From assembly GCA_007748055.1 (NCBI GenBank), contig CP036279.1, forward strand, positions 2,728,001 to 2,792,000: a stretch of DNA of 64,000 nucleotides. Direction: 5' to 3'. Made by a program: the position numbers and the translations under genes. Below are positions 44,884 to 53,785 of the stretch, in pieces. Position 1 is the stretch's first letter; every line of letters starts with the position of its first letter. Origin of the DNA: Kolteria novifilia. Lineage in GTDB: Bacteria > Planctomycetota > Planctomycetia > Kolteriales > Kolteriaceae. The notes beneath the pieces were generated by a model, which saw only the letters and a program-made list of their open reading frames with translations, searched no databases and was not told the DNA's origin.

Positions 44884-46200
44884 ATGGCCACGGTGACGTC
44901 ACACGTCGTCCTCAAGGCGATTGCGATCAGCCTGCTCCTGCTGGTGGTAGCGATCATCCCGACCGGCCTGGTCATCGGCCGCGAATCGTCTCTTCCCGTC
45001 GCCGAGGTTCCCGCGGAACTGAAAAAGGATCCGTCGTATACGCAGTATGCGGCGATCCTGGTCCAACTCGACCTCCTTGCCGCTCCGGTCACCGCCCGCT
45101 TGCCAGTGACGGTCTCCGATCCGGAGCCGGGAATGATCGAACTTCAGGGGAGTGTGCCGAGCGCCGCGGTCAAAAAGCACGTGATCGATGGCGCCCGACG
45201 CCTCAGCGGGCTCAACGTTCGCGAATCGCTTCGCGTCGACCCGGGGCTGGGGAGCCTGCCGTCGGAGGATCCGGGGTATCTTGCCGGCTCCTCGCGTGAG
45301 ACCATCCAGACGCTATTTCCCGAACATGCCGAGCATGTGGCGGTCTCCTCCGGCGAGGATGGGATTATCGTGCTGACCGGGACAATCTCCTCGTACGAGT
45401 CGAAACTCCTTTTGACACAAGCAATTATGAGCCAACCTGGCTGTCTGGCGGTGGTGAGCCTTCTGGAAGTTCCGGTCAATCCCGAATTGGGAACGATCAC
45501 CATCAGTGAGCTCCAGGGAAGGCGTCTCGCTGCCGAATCGCTTCCGAAGATCCCCGCGGCTCCGCTCAGCGACGCGTTCGTCATGCAGTCGACGCGCCAG
45601 CGGACGACTTCGGGCAAGCCGATCGTGGCCGCCGACGATGGTCCTGAGCGCGATCTCCTCGATCGCCAGGTGCGCGAGGACGCGCTCGATCGGCTCTCGG
45701 TGCGCATGGGGGCCAAGGCGCTGAAGCTGGAGGTCGACGCCCACTACGGTCAGGTGACGATCTCGGGAGATCTGGGATCGCAGGAAGAGGTTGAAGAGGC
45801 GGTCGAGGCGATCGCGGAAGTGGATGGGGTGACCAAGGTGGTTGCCAAGTGTCGTCCCTACAGTTTGCAACGCAACCTGCCTGGGGGTCGTTTTAAAGGA
45901 ACCACGAAGGCGCCGGCCAAGGAGAAGTCCTGGTTGGACTGGATGACGTGGGGCGGCTCTTCCCAGGATGGAACCTCGGGCAACAGTTGGCGATTTCGCT
46001 CGAGTCTAAAAAAGACGATCAAGCGACGTTGTGGCAAACGCCTGGAGGAACTGGAAATCCGCAATTCGCTCCACGGGCTGGTGATCGAAGGGGAGGTGGA
46101 GAGCCCCCGGGATCGCACCTTCGTGCTCAAGCAGATCGACAATGTGATGGAGATCCGCAACCTTCGCTACGACGTCGTGCTCCAAATCACTGACTTTTGA
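44884..46200 (+). CDS. Membrane-anchored protein with several BON-like domains
   Basis: One N-terminal membrane helix (AIAISLLLLVVAIIPTGLVIG) is followed by repeats of ~65 residues with the BON pattern: LPVTVSDPEPGMIELQGSVPSAAVKKHVIDGARRLSGLNV, VAVSSGEDGIIVLTGTISSYESKLLLTQAIMSQPGCLAVVS, KLEVDAHYGQVTISGDLGSQEEVEEAVEAIAEVDGVTKV, and a last one ending in RNSLHGLVIEGEVESPRDRTFVLKQIDNVMEIRNL. BON domains bind phospholipids or membranes and occur in envelope proteins. No enzymatic motif is present. Start ATG 44884, directly after AGAAAGG. Confidence 0.8.
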   Translation: MATVTSHVVLKAIAISLLLLVVAIIPTGLVIGRESSLPVAEVPAELKKDPSYTQYAAILVQLDLLAAPVTARLPVTVSDPEPGMIELQGSVPSAAVKKHVIDGARRLSGLNVRESLRVDPGLGSLPSEDPGYLAGSSRETIQTLFPEHAEHVAVSSGEDGIIVLTGTISSYESKLLLTQAIMSQPGCLAVVSLLEVPVNPELGTITISELQGRRLAAESLPKIPAAPLSDAFVMQSTRQRTTSGKPIVAADDGPERDLLDRQVREDALDRLSVRMGAKALKLEVDAHYGQVTISGDLGSQEEVEEAVEAIAEVDGVTKVVAKCRPYSLQRNLPGGRFKGTTKAPAKEKSWLDWMTWGGSSQDGTSGNSWRFRSSLKKTIKRRCGKRLEELEIRNSLHGLVIEGEVESPRDRTFVLKQIDNVMEIRNLRYDVVLQITDF

Positions 46201-46572
46201 TCACCCGTCATGTCGGTAATGGTGAGCTTGGGTGACGGCTCTGAGCGGGCGTTGGTTACTCTAGCTCACTGATTCAATCGTCTCATGGTCCTTTCCCGTC
46301 AGACTTCCGAACCGTTGCGGCAAAAGACTCGGATCAGGACCGATTCTGCGACGTTTCGAATCGATTTCTCACCAAATCTCATGACCTTCGTGCTTGAACC
46401 GAACCAGGTTACGTCTTAACTAAGACAATTTGGGCGACCTCGCGATTCTCCTCATGCGGGGTCTCTCTCGTCAACCGATTGCCCCGCACTCCTGGTGAAT
46501 CACCGAGGGTCGCAGGCAGCAACAGTGGGCTCCTCGCCTGCGGGGACGCCGTTCCTTCACGAAGAGAGGTCG
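46201..46572. other. Intergenic region upstream of hom, no gene recognised
   Basis: No RNA gene or repeat is recognised. A longer in-frame extension of hom into this region (from 46495) lacks homology to homoserine dehydrogenase and is rejected. Confidence 0.45.
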
Positions 46573-47874
46573 ATGCGAACGATCCATTTGGCGCTCTTGG
46601 GTCTGGGAACGGTCGGTACTGGCGTTGCACGTATTCTTCGTGAACAAGCTCGTCATTTGGAGAGTCAAAGCGGCGCCCGCTTCGCCATCCGGTGGGTGGT
46701 GGTCCGCGACCCGAGCAAGCCGCGCGGGATCGAGCTCGAAGACGGTATCCTCACGACCGAAGTCGATCGCGCGATCAGCGATCCCGAAGTCGACATCGTC
46801 GTCGAACTGATCGGGGGCATCGACCCCGCACGCGATCTCATCGCTCGTTCCCTCCGCGCCGGCAAGCACGTCGTGACCGCCAACAAAGCGGTCTTGGCCA
46901 AGCACGGTCGCGAACTCTTCGGCGTCGCTAACGCCAGCGGTCGGGTGATCGGCTTTGAGGCCGCGGTCGCCGGTGGCATCCCGATCGTAGCCGCGGTGGC
47001 GCAAGGGCTGGCGGCGAACCGTATTTCCTCTCTCGCGGGGATTCTCAACGGGACATCCAACTACATCCTGACCGCGATGCACCAACAGGGTATTGGCTAC
47101 GACGAGGCCTTGGCCGAGGCGCAGCGACTCGGGTTCGCCGAAGCCGATCCGACGCTCGATGTCGATGGGAACGACGCGCTGCAAAAGCTGGCGATCCTCT
47201 CGCGATTGGCGTTTCAGTCGCGGGTCCCGTTGGAAGCGATTCGCCGACAAGGGATCGACACCCTCGCCGATGTCGATCTGCATTTCGCCTCGGAACTGGG
47301 CTACGTCATCAAGTTGCTGGCGGTGGCCCGAGAAGTGGAGGGAAAATTGGCGCTGCGGGTCTCGCCGACGCTCGTGGCGAGGAATCACCCGCTGGGCCAA
47401 GTTCACAACGAATACAATGCCATCAAGGTGACAGGGCACGCGATCGGCGATACCATCTATCTTGGCAAAGGGGCCGGGATGATGCCGACGGCCAGCAGCG
47501 TCGTGGCGGATTTGCTCGACGTGGCGATCGGCCGTGCCCAGGAAACCTTCCGCTCCCTGAAGTTGTGGGATGAATCACCGCCGGGCCCCCCGGTCTCCGA
47601 TGACGGTTCGATGCCCAACCGTTTCTATCTCCGCTACTCGATCCGGGACGAGCCGGGCACGCTCGCTCGCATCGCGGGGATACTCGGCGGCCACGGGATC
47701 AGCATCGCCTCGGTCATCCAGCATGAGACGAGCGAGGACGACATCGGATCAGCCGTTCCACTGATCATCATGACCCACATCGCCCGTGAGGGGGCGGTAC
47801 GCACCGCCCTGAGAGAAACCGACGCGTTGGACATCGTGCGGGCTCCGACCGTTTGCCTGCATGTGGCCGACTGA
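46573..47874 (+). CDS. hom: Homoserine dehydrogenase
   Basis: The NAD(P)-binding motif LLGLGTVGTGVARIL opens the protein; VELIGGIDPARDLI, GKHVVTANKAVLAKHG, FEAAVAGGIPIV, ILNGTSNYILT and FAEADPTLDVDGNDALQKLAIL follow, all family landmarks with the catalytic Lys in the last block. The C-terminal ~80 residues (YLRYSIRDEPGTLARIAGILGGHGISIASVIQHE) are an ACT domain, so the enzyme is probably feedback-inhibited by threonine. It reduces aspartate semialdehyde to homoserine. The start ATG 46573 has AGAGAGG upstream. The next gene is homoserine kinase, 21 bp away, giving a threonine-pathway operon. Confidence 0.96.
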   Translation: MRTIHLALLGLGTVGTGVARILREQARHLESQSGARFAIRWVVVRDPSKPRGIELEDGILTTEVDRAISDPEVDIVVELIGGIDPARDLIARSLRAGKHVVTANKAVLAKHGRELFGVANASGRVIGFEAAVAGGIPIVAAVAQGLAANRISSLAGILNGTSNYILTAMHQQGIGYDEALAEAQRLGFAEADPTLDVDGNDALQKLAILSRLAFQSRVPLEAIRRQGIDTLADVDLHFASELGYVIKLLAVAREVEGKLALRVSPTLVARNHPLGQVHNEYNAIKVTGHAIGDTIYLGKGAGMMPTASSVVADLLDVAIGRAQETFRSLKLWDESPPGPPVSDDGSMPNRFYLRYSIRDEPGTLARIAGILGGHGISIASVIQHETSEDDIGSAVPLIIMTHIAREGAVRTALRETDALDIVRAPTVCLHVAD

Positions 47875-47895
47875 ACGAGAAGCGAGAGGATGACG

Positions 47896-48864
47896 ATGGC
47901 TACCGTGAGTCTCCCGAGAGGATATAAACGACTGAAGGCTGCCTGTCGCGTGCCGGCGAGTGTCGCGAATCTAGGACCCGGGTTCGATTGCCTCGGACTC
48001 GCCCTGGGAATGCACAACGAACTCGCCGCCGAAATCGGAACCTCTTCGACCAGCGTGGAGGTCCACGGCGAGGGGGAGGACGATCTGCCGCGCGACGAGA
48101 ACAACCTCGTCGTCCAGGCGATGTACCAAACTTTCGAACGGCTCAAACGCAAGCCGGTCCCCGTCTGGGTTCGCTGCACGAATCGGATTCCCCTTTCGCG
48201 CGGACTTGGAAGTAGTTCCGCCGCGATCGTCGGGGGCGTCTTTCTCGCCAACGAACTGTGTGGTCGGCCCTGGGATCGTCCCCAACTCTTTCAACTCGCC
48301 GCCGAGATCGAGGGCCATCCCGACAACGTCGCCCCGGCCTTGATGGGCGGACTGACCGTTTCGGTCACCAAGGAGGACGGCAGCTTCGAGACTCTCGCGG
48401 TCGAACTCGACTCGCTTTCGAAGTGGAAGTACGTCGTCGTCATCCCCGACTTCTCGGTCGACACCGCCAAGGCCCGCAAGTTGCTTCCCAACCGTGTGAC
48501 CTTCGACGACGCGGTCCACAACGTTGGACGTTCGTCCCTATTGGTCGCCGCTCTTCTCAAGGGCCCCAGCAAAAGCACCAACGCCGTTCTCCGCGAGGCG
48601 ATGAAGGACGCGCTGCACCAACCGCATCGTTCCAAGCTCATCAGTGGTCGCGACGAGGTGATGGCCGCCGCCTACGAAGCCGGCGCGCTCGGCGTCTGTG
48701 TCTCTGGTTCGGGGCCCGCGCTGCTGGCGATCGGTAGCAAGTGGGCCACCCGCATCGGCGAGGCGATGGTCGAGGCCTTCGCGTCGAAGAAGCAGACCTC
48801 ACGCTACGAAGTCCTGCCCTTCGAGCCGACCGGCACCATTTCCCTCGGCGTCCACAACTTCTAG
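47896..48864 (+). CDS. thrB: Homoserine kinase (GHMP family)
   Basis: The sequence has RVPASVANLGPGFDCLGLALG near the N-terminus, the GHMP ATP-binding motif IPLSRGLGSSSAAIVGG, and the C-terminal GVCVSGSGPALLAIG glycine-rich loop, which together identify ThrB. It phosphorylates homoserine with ATP for threonine synthesis. The ATG at 47896 has GAGAGG at six bases; an ATG at 47890 in the same frame sits directly on that site and is less likely. It follows hom by a few bases. Thirty bases after its stop an ISAs1 element begins. Confidence 0.95.
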   Translation: MATVSLPRGYKRLKAACRVPASVANLGPGFDCLGLALGMHNELAAEIGTSSTSVEVHGEGEDDLPRDENNLVVQAMYQTFERLKRKPVPVWVRCTNRIPLSRGLGSSSAAIVGGVFLANELCGRPWDRPQLFQLAAEIEGHPDNVAPALMGGLTVSVTKEDGSFETLAVELDSLSKWKYVVVIPDFSVDTAKARKLLPNRVTFDDAVHNVGRSSLLVAALLKGPSKSTNAVLREAMKDALHQPHRSKLISGRDEVMAAAYEAGALGVCVSGSGPALLAIGSKWATRIGEAMVEAFASKKQTSRYEVLPFEPTGTISLGVHNF

Positions 48865-48894
48865 GACGCGCCTTCGCTATCAGGTGCCAGGCCC

Positions 48895-50191
48895 CAGGGT
48901 CATCGCATACTAAGTGGCTGTTCCTGTAAGGACTTCCATCAAGAAGTCATTGCTCCAGCCGCAGCTTCGGCGTTTCATGGCGATGCTGTCCTTGCTTGGA
49001 TGTTGCTTCAGGAGAGAGAGCGTGAAACGATCGAGCCAGGCGAAATTCTCGCGGGCGCGTTGATCGCGGATGCGTGAATCGTCCTCGCGATAGACGACGT
49101 CGAGAATCCAATGGCAGGAATTCTCGACCCCCCAGTGGCCGCGGACGGCACGGGCGAACCGTTGGACGCCCATCCCAAGACTACTGATGTACCGCCGAAT
49201 CTCGACCGTCTCTTTCCCGTCACGTAGGCAGACCGCGATGACCATGCCAATCGTCCGAAGTCCCGCCCACGCGGCCGAGTCGACCAGGCTTCGCGGAGCC
49301 GGCATTTGATAGTAAGTCCGCGTCGTCGTGCGACCGTGGGCGGTTTCGGTCGTCTCATGTTTGCGAACCTTGCCACTGGCGAAGTCATCTTCGGTCTCGG
49401 CCAGAAAGGTGTCGGCGATCGCTGTCTCGAGGCTCTCTTGGTTGCCTTTGACTGCCAACACATAGTCAGCTCCGCCCTCGACGATCTGCTTTGCGATCGC
49501 TTTCTGCGTTCCCATCGCGTCGATGGTGATGATCGCTCCTTGGAGATCGACCAACCGCAATAGCTCGGGAATCGCCGTGATTTCGTTCGTTTTCTCCTCG
49601 CTGGCAACTTGGCCCAACGACAGGCCCAATTCGCTAGCCCACAAGCTCACCGCGTGTAACGCTCCCAGCCCGCGCTTGCGGTCGTGGCTGCGGCGATTCG
49701 TTTTGCCATCGACGGCAAAGACCGGTTGGCTAACAGCACCCTCTTCACAAGCCGCCTGCCGCAGTGACTCTAGCCAACTGACAAAACAGGACTGAAAGGC
49801 ATCCGGTCGCAACGCCGCCAAGACCCGTCGGAAGACGTCCTTGGCCGGAATGCCGTTGGGAAGCTCGAGCGTCCCCAGCAGCAAGTCTTTCTTCATGCGC
49901 GCCCATTCCGCGATGCCGGTCGGGCCGCTCGCCCCCGCGAGCACGCCCATCACCGCGATCACCACCACGCTGACAAGCGGATGACGCTGATTGATCGACG
50001 AGCGTGGATCTTCCAAATCTTCGAAGTGGGTGATGACATCCTCAAGCGTTACCCGAACGTCCTTGCTCATCAGAACCTCTCCTTGCATGCTCACCATCCC
50101 TCGGGCCCATGCAAGACGTTCTACTCATCGCTCACCACTGGCGCAACCCTTCCTCGGTTGCCCAATCCCCCGAAACTGCGCGATGGCCCTG
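48895..50191. mobile_element. ISAs1-family insertion sequence
   Basis: The ends are CAGGGTCATCGC (48895-48906) and, read inward from the other side, CAGGGCCATCGC (50191-50180), which match at 11 of 12 positions and enclose the transposase gene. The element is about 1.3 kb. I do not see a convincing target-site duplication next to these ends. Confidence 0.8.
48910..50070 (-). CDS. ISAs1-family transposase
   Basis: The family pattern is complete: EDVITHFEDLEDPRS...HPLVSVVVIAVMGVLAGASG at the start, VFAVDGKTNRRSHDR with the first DDE aspartate, LRLVDLQGAIITIDAMGTQKAIA, DYVLAVKGNQ, and FARAVRGHWGVENSCHWILDVVYREDDSRIR with the catalytic Glu (E of VEN). The length of 386 residues is normal for the family, so the element may still be active. 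I chose ATG 50070 (MSKDVRVTLED) because of the AGAGGT site before it; an upstream start at 50097 is less likely. Confidence 0.95.
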   Translation of the reverse strand: MSKDVRVTLEDVITHFEDLEDPRSSINQRHPLVSVVVIAVMGVLAGASGPTGIAEWARMKKDLLLGTLELPNGIPAKDVFRRVLAALRPDAFQSCFVSWLESLRQAACEEGAVSQPVFAVDGKTNRRSHDRKRGLGALHAVSLWASELGLSLGQVASEEKTNEITAIPELLRLVDLQGAIITIDAMGTQKAIAKQIVEGGADYVLAVKGNQESLETAIADTFLAETEDDFASGKVRKHETTETAHGRTTTRTYYQMPAPRSLVDSAAWAGLRTIGMVIAVCLRDGKETVEIRRYISSLGMGVQRFARAVRGHWGVENSCHWILDVVYREDDSRIRDQRARENFAWLDRFTLSLLKQHPSKDSIAMKRRSCGWSNDFLMEVLTGTAT

Positions 50192-50275
50192 GTAGCAGCC
50201 CGAGGCGCGTTGTAAGATATCGCGTTTGTTGCGAGCGCATCAACCAATCTGCATTCCTCTCAGGAGATAGATGTG

Positions 50276-50635
50276 ATGATAGAAGAAGTTCAGGATAGCC
50301 AAGATTCTTCTGGCGAAGTGTCGTACGCATTGAGTGTCGAACCTGGTCGGGCGTTTTTGCTAGAGAGATTTGCAGATGCATGGTGGTTAGTCTGTATAGT
50401 ATCGGGTGTAATTGGGGTGTTGTCAGGGTTCGCATTCTGTTTGTCACTCATCATTCCAGTCCCGGGGATTTCGGATGTGATCTGGGGTGCCATCTATATC
50501 TGCCTTGCTTCCACATTGGGTGTCCTCGTTTCTGGATCGATTTCCGCGCTCTTTTATTTTGGCCTCGTCTTCAGAATTTGTGGGTCGATGGTGGCTCGGG
50601 GAGGTTGCCGAGATTGTGATAGAGAGCGTATTTGA
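50276..50635 (+). CDS. Small membrane protein, 3' end replaced by ISL3 sequence
   Basis: The product has two hydrophobic helices (WWLVCIVSGVIGVLSGFAFCLSLIIP and VIWGAIYICLASTLGVLVSGSISALFYFGL). The gene is far less GC-rich than its surroundings. At 50561 the ISL3 terminal repeat begins inside the frame, so residues after SALFYF come from the insertion sequence and the natural C-terminus is lost. The ATG 50276 has AGGAG upstream. It lies between two insertion sequences and is not recognisable as a known family; it may be a fragment of a lost accessory locus. Confidence 0.5.
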   Translation: MIEEVQDSQDSSGEVSYALSVEPGRAFLLERFADAWWLVCIVSGVIGVLSGFAFCLSLIIPVPGISDVIWGAIYICLASTLGVLVSGSISALFYFGLVFRICGSMVARGGCRDCDRERI

Positions 50636-52134
50636 GGGTGCTGGGGTCGCGAAAGCCGTAGGATCGGCGGGTCGTCAATTTGACCTTCAGATTCATTCCC
50701 TCGACGGCGCCCGCGGAAATCTCTCCTTTTGCCTCGAACCAATTGAAGATCTGCTCGGCGTGACGCTCGAGGGTTCGTGCCAGGTTGCGCATCGGTTCGA
50801 TCCGTGTGCTCAAGGCCCGATCGAGCCACTCCTGGAAGAAGGATCCGATCCGCCAGGGAGCCTTGTAGTCCCAAAGCCGCTGGAAGTCTTCCTTCATCAG
50901 GTAGCACTTGACCGTCCTGAGGTTGTGCGTCAACAACTCGTTGAGACGAAGGACCTCCTTGCGTTTGAGGTTGCCGCGACGCTTGAGCAGCAGCCAACGC
51001 GTCCGCTTGAGCACCTCGAAGCCCTTGCGTTTGAGTTCGCGTGCCTCCTGGGCCCGCACCTTGTCGATCGCCTTGTTGAACAACTGCATGATGTGGAAGC
51101 GGTCGAGGATGTGCAGGGCCCCATTGGCCTCGCGAGCGATGACCGACAGGTAGGCCTTCCACATGTCGCTGCAGATGTACTTCAGCCGCTCGGTTCGCCG
51201 CCTGCCGAAGAAACGAAAGAAACGACCGAGCGTCTCCTTGGTCCGGTCTTGCCCGACCCAAAGCAGACGACGCGATCCGCGGTCGATCTGATAGACCAGG
51301 GTGAAGTACTGATGGCCCTTGCGGTAGGCGACCTCGTCGATGCCGATCGCCTCGATCCCTTCCAGGTCGCGATGGCGGATTCCCCAGCAAACCGCCATTT
51401 TCACCGCACGAAAGACGGTGTGCCAACTCGTGCCGAAAATCGCGGCGGTCTCGCGCCAGCTCAAGCGTTTGGCCCAACGGGCAAGGAACCATTGGAAGCT
51501 CGACGTCGTCCGCTCCTTGCCCGACGCCCAGGGAATGCGTTCCACCTTCACCCCGCAAGCAGGGCATGCGACCCGCCGCGCCGCGTAGACGAACCAGACC
51601 GCCAGGCCCCACAACGGCACGTGCTGAAAACGGCGTTCCGGCAAGTGGTCGTACGTGCCGCCACGATTCCCGCAACCCGAACAGATCGGCCGGCTGCGAC
51701 GCCGTGGGCGAACCCGAACCAGCAGTCCCTCTTTCGACGAATCGGCCCAAGCCGCCGATTCGTAGACGAAACTCCCGTGACGCTCCAAGGCGTTGAGGAT
51801 AACCTGAAGTCGCATCCCGTCTCTCGCGGCTGGCGTTTGAAGAAGTCCTTGCAAACTCCATCATGCGCCACTCGAGAGCGGGATGCTCTTTTTGGCCTCC
51901 TGCCGACTCCTCTCCTTTCCGCTTGACCAGTGGAACATCCTCCCCGCCAACGGCCAAGGAGGAGTCTTTGCCGGGCGACCGAAGCCGAGCCACGATGGCG
52001 AGGATGCAGGGCGAGCGAAGCGAGAAGACCAGGCAAAGCAGCAGCCGGACGCGGCCCTTGGCATACGGCGGTAACCTCCACTACCAAGCGGAACGGAGAA
52101 GACACTCACCACCCACAGATTTGGCAATAGAGCC
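50561..52134. mobile_element. ISL3-family insertion sequence
   Basis: The left end reads GGCCTCGTCTTCAGAATTTG then TGGGTCGATGGTGG; the right end, read inward on the minus strand from 52134, reads GGCTCTATTGCCAAATCTG then TGGGTGGTGAG. The two share GGC-TC and AAT(T/C)TGTGGGT, as expected for ISL3 terminal repeats. The element encloses one transposase gene plus ~320 bp of upstream sequence. The flanking 8-bp sequences (TTTATTTT and CGATTTTT) are both AT-rich but not identical. Confidence 0.7.
50571..51815 (-). CDS. ISL3-family transposase
   Basis: The N-terminal zinc ribbon (CSGCGNRGGTYDHLPERRFQHVPLWGLAVWFVYAARRVACPACG) and the DDE domain (AIGIDEVAYRKGHQYFTLVYQID, YICSDMWKAYLSVI, LHILDRFHIMQLFNKAIDKVR, and the C-terminal NWFEAKGEISAGAVEGMNLKVKLTTRRSYGFRD) are both complete. 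The start is ATG 51815 (MRLQVILNALERHG). The stop falls inside the terminal repeat, which is common in this family. The frame is intact, so the enzyme could be functional. Confidence 0.95.
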   Translation of the reverse strand: MRLQVILNALERHGSFVYESAAWADSSKEGLLVRVRPRRRSRPICSGCGNRGGTYDHLPERRFQHVPLWGLAVWFVYAARRVACPACGVKVERIPWASGKERTTSSFQWFLARWAKRLSWRETAAIFGTSWHTVFRAVKMAVCWGIRHRDLEGIEAIGIDEVAYRKGHQYFTLVYQIDRGSRRLLWVGQDRTKETLGRFFRFFGRRRTERLKYICSDMWKAYLSVIAREANGALHILDRFHIMQLFNKAIDKVRAQEARELKRKGFEVLKRTRWLLLKRRGNLKRKEVLRLNELLTHNLRTVKCYLMKEDFQRLWDYKAPWRIGSFFQEWLDRALSTRIEPMRNLARTLERHAEQIFNWFEAKGEISAGAVEGMNLKVKLTTRRSYGFRDPSTLKYALYHNLGNLPEPPSTHKF

Positions 52135-52445
52135 CGATTTTTGTTTTGGGATTTTTGGAGCTGATAGCGACGGAGCCATTGGTCGAGGAGGGTGACGGCG
52201 GCGCGGAAGTCGTAGCCGAGTTCGAGCAGCAGGTCGATGTTGTTGAGGTTTCGCTTGCAGCAGAAACAGTGGGCGAGGTTGTTGCGTGGGTTGACGGTGG
52301 CGCGGAGTTCGCCGCAGTGGGGGCAGAGGAAGCGGAAATAGCCCTCGAAGTATTTCGACGGCGGAGCCTGGTTGCCGAGGTACTCGATGGTGACGGGCAT
52401 GGGCAGGTCGTTGCGGAGTTGACGTAGCAGGCTCGGTGGGATCAT
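51861..52445 (-). pseudogene. CHC2 zinc-finger protein, C-terminus overwritten by ISL3
   Basis: Residues 1-105 read MIPPSLLRQLRNDLPMPVTI, EGYFRFLCPHCGELRATVNPRNNLAHCFCCKRNLNNIDLLLELGYDF, a small CHC2-type zinc-finger protein (two CxxC pairs) that I know as a companion of ExeA-like ATPases in mobile elements. After KSQNKN (about 52135) the frame enters the ISL3 element and continues as ~90 unrelated residues. The native protein ended close to this point, so the loss may be only a few residues. Start ATG 52445 follows GGGAG. Confidence 0.65.
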
Positions 52446-52573
52446 GGTGTCGTGTCGCTCCCTCTTTGGCATGGAATATCGCCGCGAGCCCGGGTCGCCT
52501 CGTGGCGACGACCGGGACAGGTGGTTGTGTCACCTTGGTGACACGGATGCCCGCGGCACTTCCTTGACGAGGC

Positions 52574-53374
52574 TCAGAAGTCGGCCAGGTCGATCTCCTT
52601 CTGCCAATGGGGCTGGAGGAGGACGCGGTTGACGTTGTCGATGTCGATGGTGCGACCGCAAGAGCGGACGGCCTCGATCATGCAGGCGAGAGAGAGGTTG
52701 CGGGCCTTGCGCAGGACGCCGTCGGCGGAGCGGACGACCAAGTCCAGAGCGGGTCCGGTGAAGGTGTTGTGGCCGAGTCCGACGCGATCGAGTTCGCGCA
52801 GCAGGAAGGCTTTCATGTCGTCGGGGTTGAGGCGTTTGGTGATGACCGAATAGGTCACGCGGCTTTTGATGTCGCGGTTGACGCCGAGGTCGAGGTTGGC
52901 CAGCAGCGAGGGTTGGCCGATGAGGACGAGGTTGTGGTTCTTGGGAAAGTCCTCGAAGAGGAGCCGCAGTTTGCGGAGGTTAGCCATCTCCATTAGATGG
53001 GCATCGTCGAGGACGGTGGTGAGGGCTTTGCCGGTGTGGTTGAGGCTGAAGGCCTGCTCGATGAGCCGCCGTTCGCACTTGAAGGCGGAGCTGTCGAACT
53101 CGATGCGGAAGGCGTCGCAGAGAATTTTGACGGTGTTGGTGTAGGTGTGCAGGGTGCGGGCGACGGTGGCGACGAGGTACTGCTGTTCGGGGAGTTGCTG
53201 GAGTGACTGCTTGAGGACACTCTTGCCGGTGCCGGGGAGTCCGAGGACGAGACAGAGCCCCCCCTGTTGGCAGTGGACCTTGAGGGTCTCGTGGATCTCT
53301 TGCTGCTGGGGAAGCAGTTCAAGCTCGCGCGTGGCGAAGGGGTTTTCGGTCAGTCCGTAGAAGGCGCGGATTAT
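52574..53374 (-). CDS. ExeA/TniB-like AAA ATPase of a mobile element
   Basis: The sequence IRAFYGLTENPFATRELELL is the usual start of ExeA-type ATPases. Walker A is VLGLPGTGKSVLKQSL and Walker B TTVLDDAHLM; the sensor region VLIGQPSLLANL follows. Such ATPases act as target-selection partners of DDE transposases. At the expected initiator position there is ATA (53374-53372) instead of ATG, although AAAGGA stands at the right distance. A GTG at 53419 is in frame but lies in sequence left from the IS66 gene. The gene may be weakly translated or have lost its start codon by mutation or a junction. The transposase that would work with it is not here. Confidence 0.75.
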   Translation of the reverse strand: MIRAFYGLTENPFATRELELLPQQQEIHETLKVHCQQGGLCLVLGLPGTGKSVLKQSLQQLPEQQYLVATVARTLHTYTNTVKILCDAFRIEFDSSAFKCERRLIEQAFSLNHTGKALTTVLDDAHLMEMANLRKLRLLFEDFPKNHNLVLIGQPSLLANLDLGVNRDIKSRVTYSVITKRLNPDDMKAFLLRELDRVGLGHNTFTGPALDLVVRSADGVLRKARNLSLACMIEAVRSCGRTIDIDNVNRVLLQPHWQKEIDLADF

Positions 53375-53783
53375 GCTCGTTCCTTTCGTCGCGAGAGTCC
53401 GTTGGCGACGGCGTGTCACGGTGCTGATCGGAGACTTGAAAGCGTTTGCGATGCCGGACCGAGGAGAGGTTGATGCCCTCGAGAATGAGTGACAATTGTC
53501 CGGCAGTGATCTCGAGGCCAGCCTCGTCGTCGGCCGCCTGGGCGTTGGGAAGCTGATAGCTCCCTTCTTCCAACTGCTGATACCAAATGCAATAGCCGAC
53601 GCCGCCCCAATAGAGAACCTTGAGGCGATCTCTGCGGCGATTGATGAAGACGAACAGGTGGCCCGAAAGCGGATCTTGCTCGAGCACCGATTCCGCCAAG
53701 GCGATGAGCCCGTGAAAGCTCTTACGCATGTCGACCGGTTCCCGAGCCAGGAATATCCGCACCTGATGAGGGACCGACCACAT
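53319..53783 (-). CDS. tnpB: IS66-type accessory protein TnpB (3' end fused to foreign sequence)
   Basis: The sequence MWSVPHQVRIFLAREPVDMRKSFHGLIALAESVLEQDPLSGHLFVFINRRRDRLKVLYWGGVGYCIWYQQLEEG is diagnostic for IS66 Orf2. Normal proteins end about 115 residues in; here the frame runs on for ~35 residues into the region upstream of and inside the ExeA gene. The start ATG 53783 lies two bases after the TnpA stop. The TnpC transposase that should follow is absent, so this is a remnant. Confidence 0.85.
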   Translation of the reverse strand: MWSVPHQVRIFLAREPVDMRKSFHGLIALAESVLEQDPLSGHLFVFINRRRDRLKVLYWGGVGYCIWYQQLEEGSYQLPNAQAADDEAGLEITAGQLSLILEGINLSSVRHRKRFQVSDQHRDTPSPTDSRDERNEHNPRLLRTDRKPLRHARA

Positions 53784-53785
53784 GC

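Noticed and set aside
48883-50205. Target-site duplication for the ISAs1 element
   Set aside because: The 8-10 bases outside the terminal repeats on the two sides do not match.
50487-51926. ~479-codon frames on both strands overlapping the ISL3 transposase
   Set aside because: The transposase has a full zinc ribbon and DDE domain in one frame; the others are shadows.
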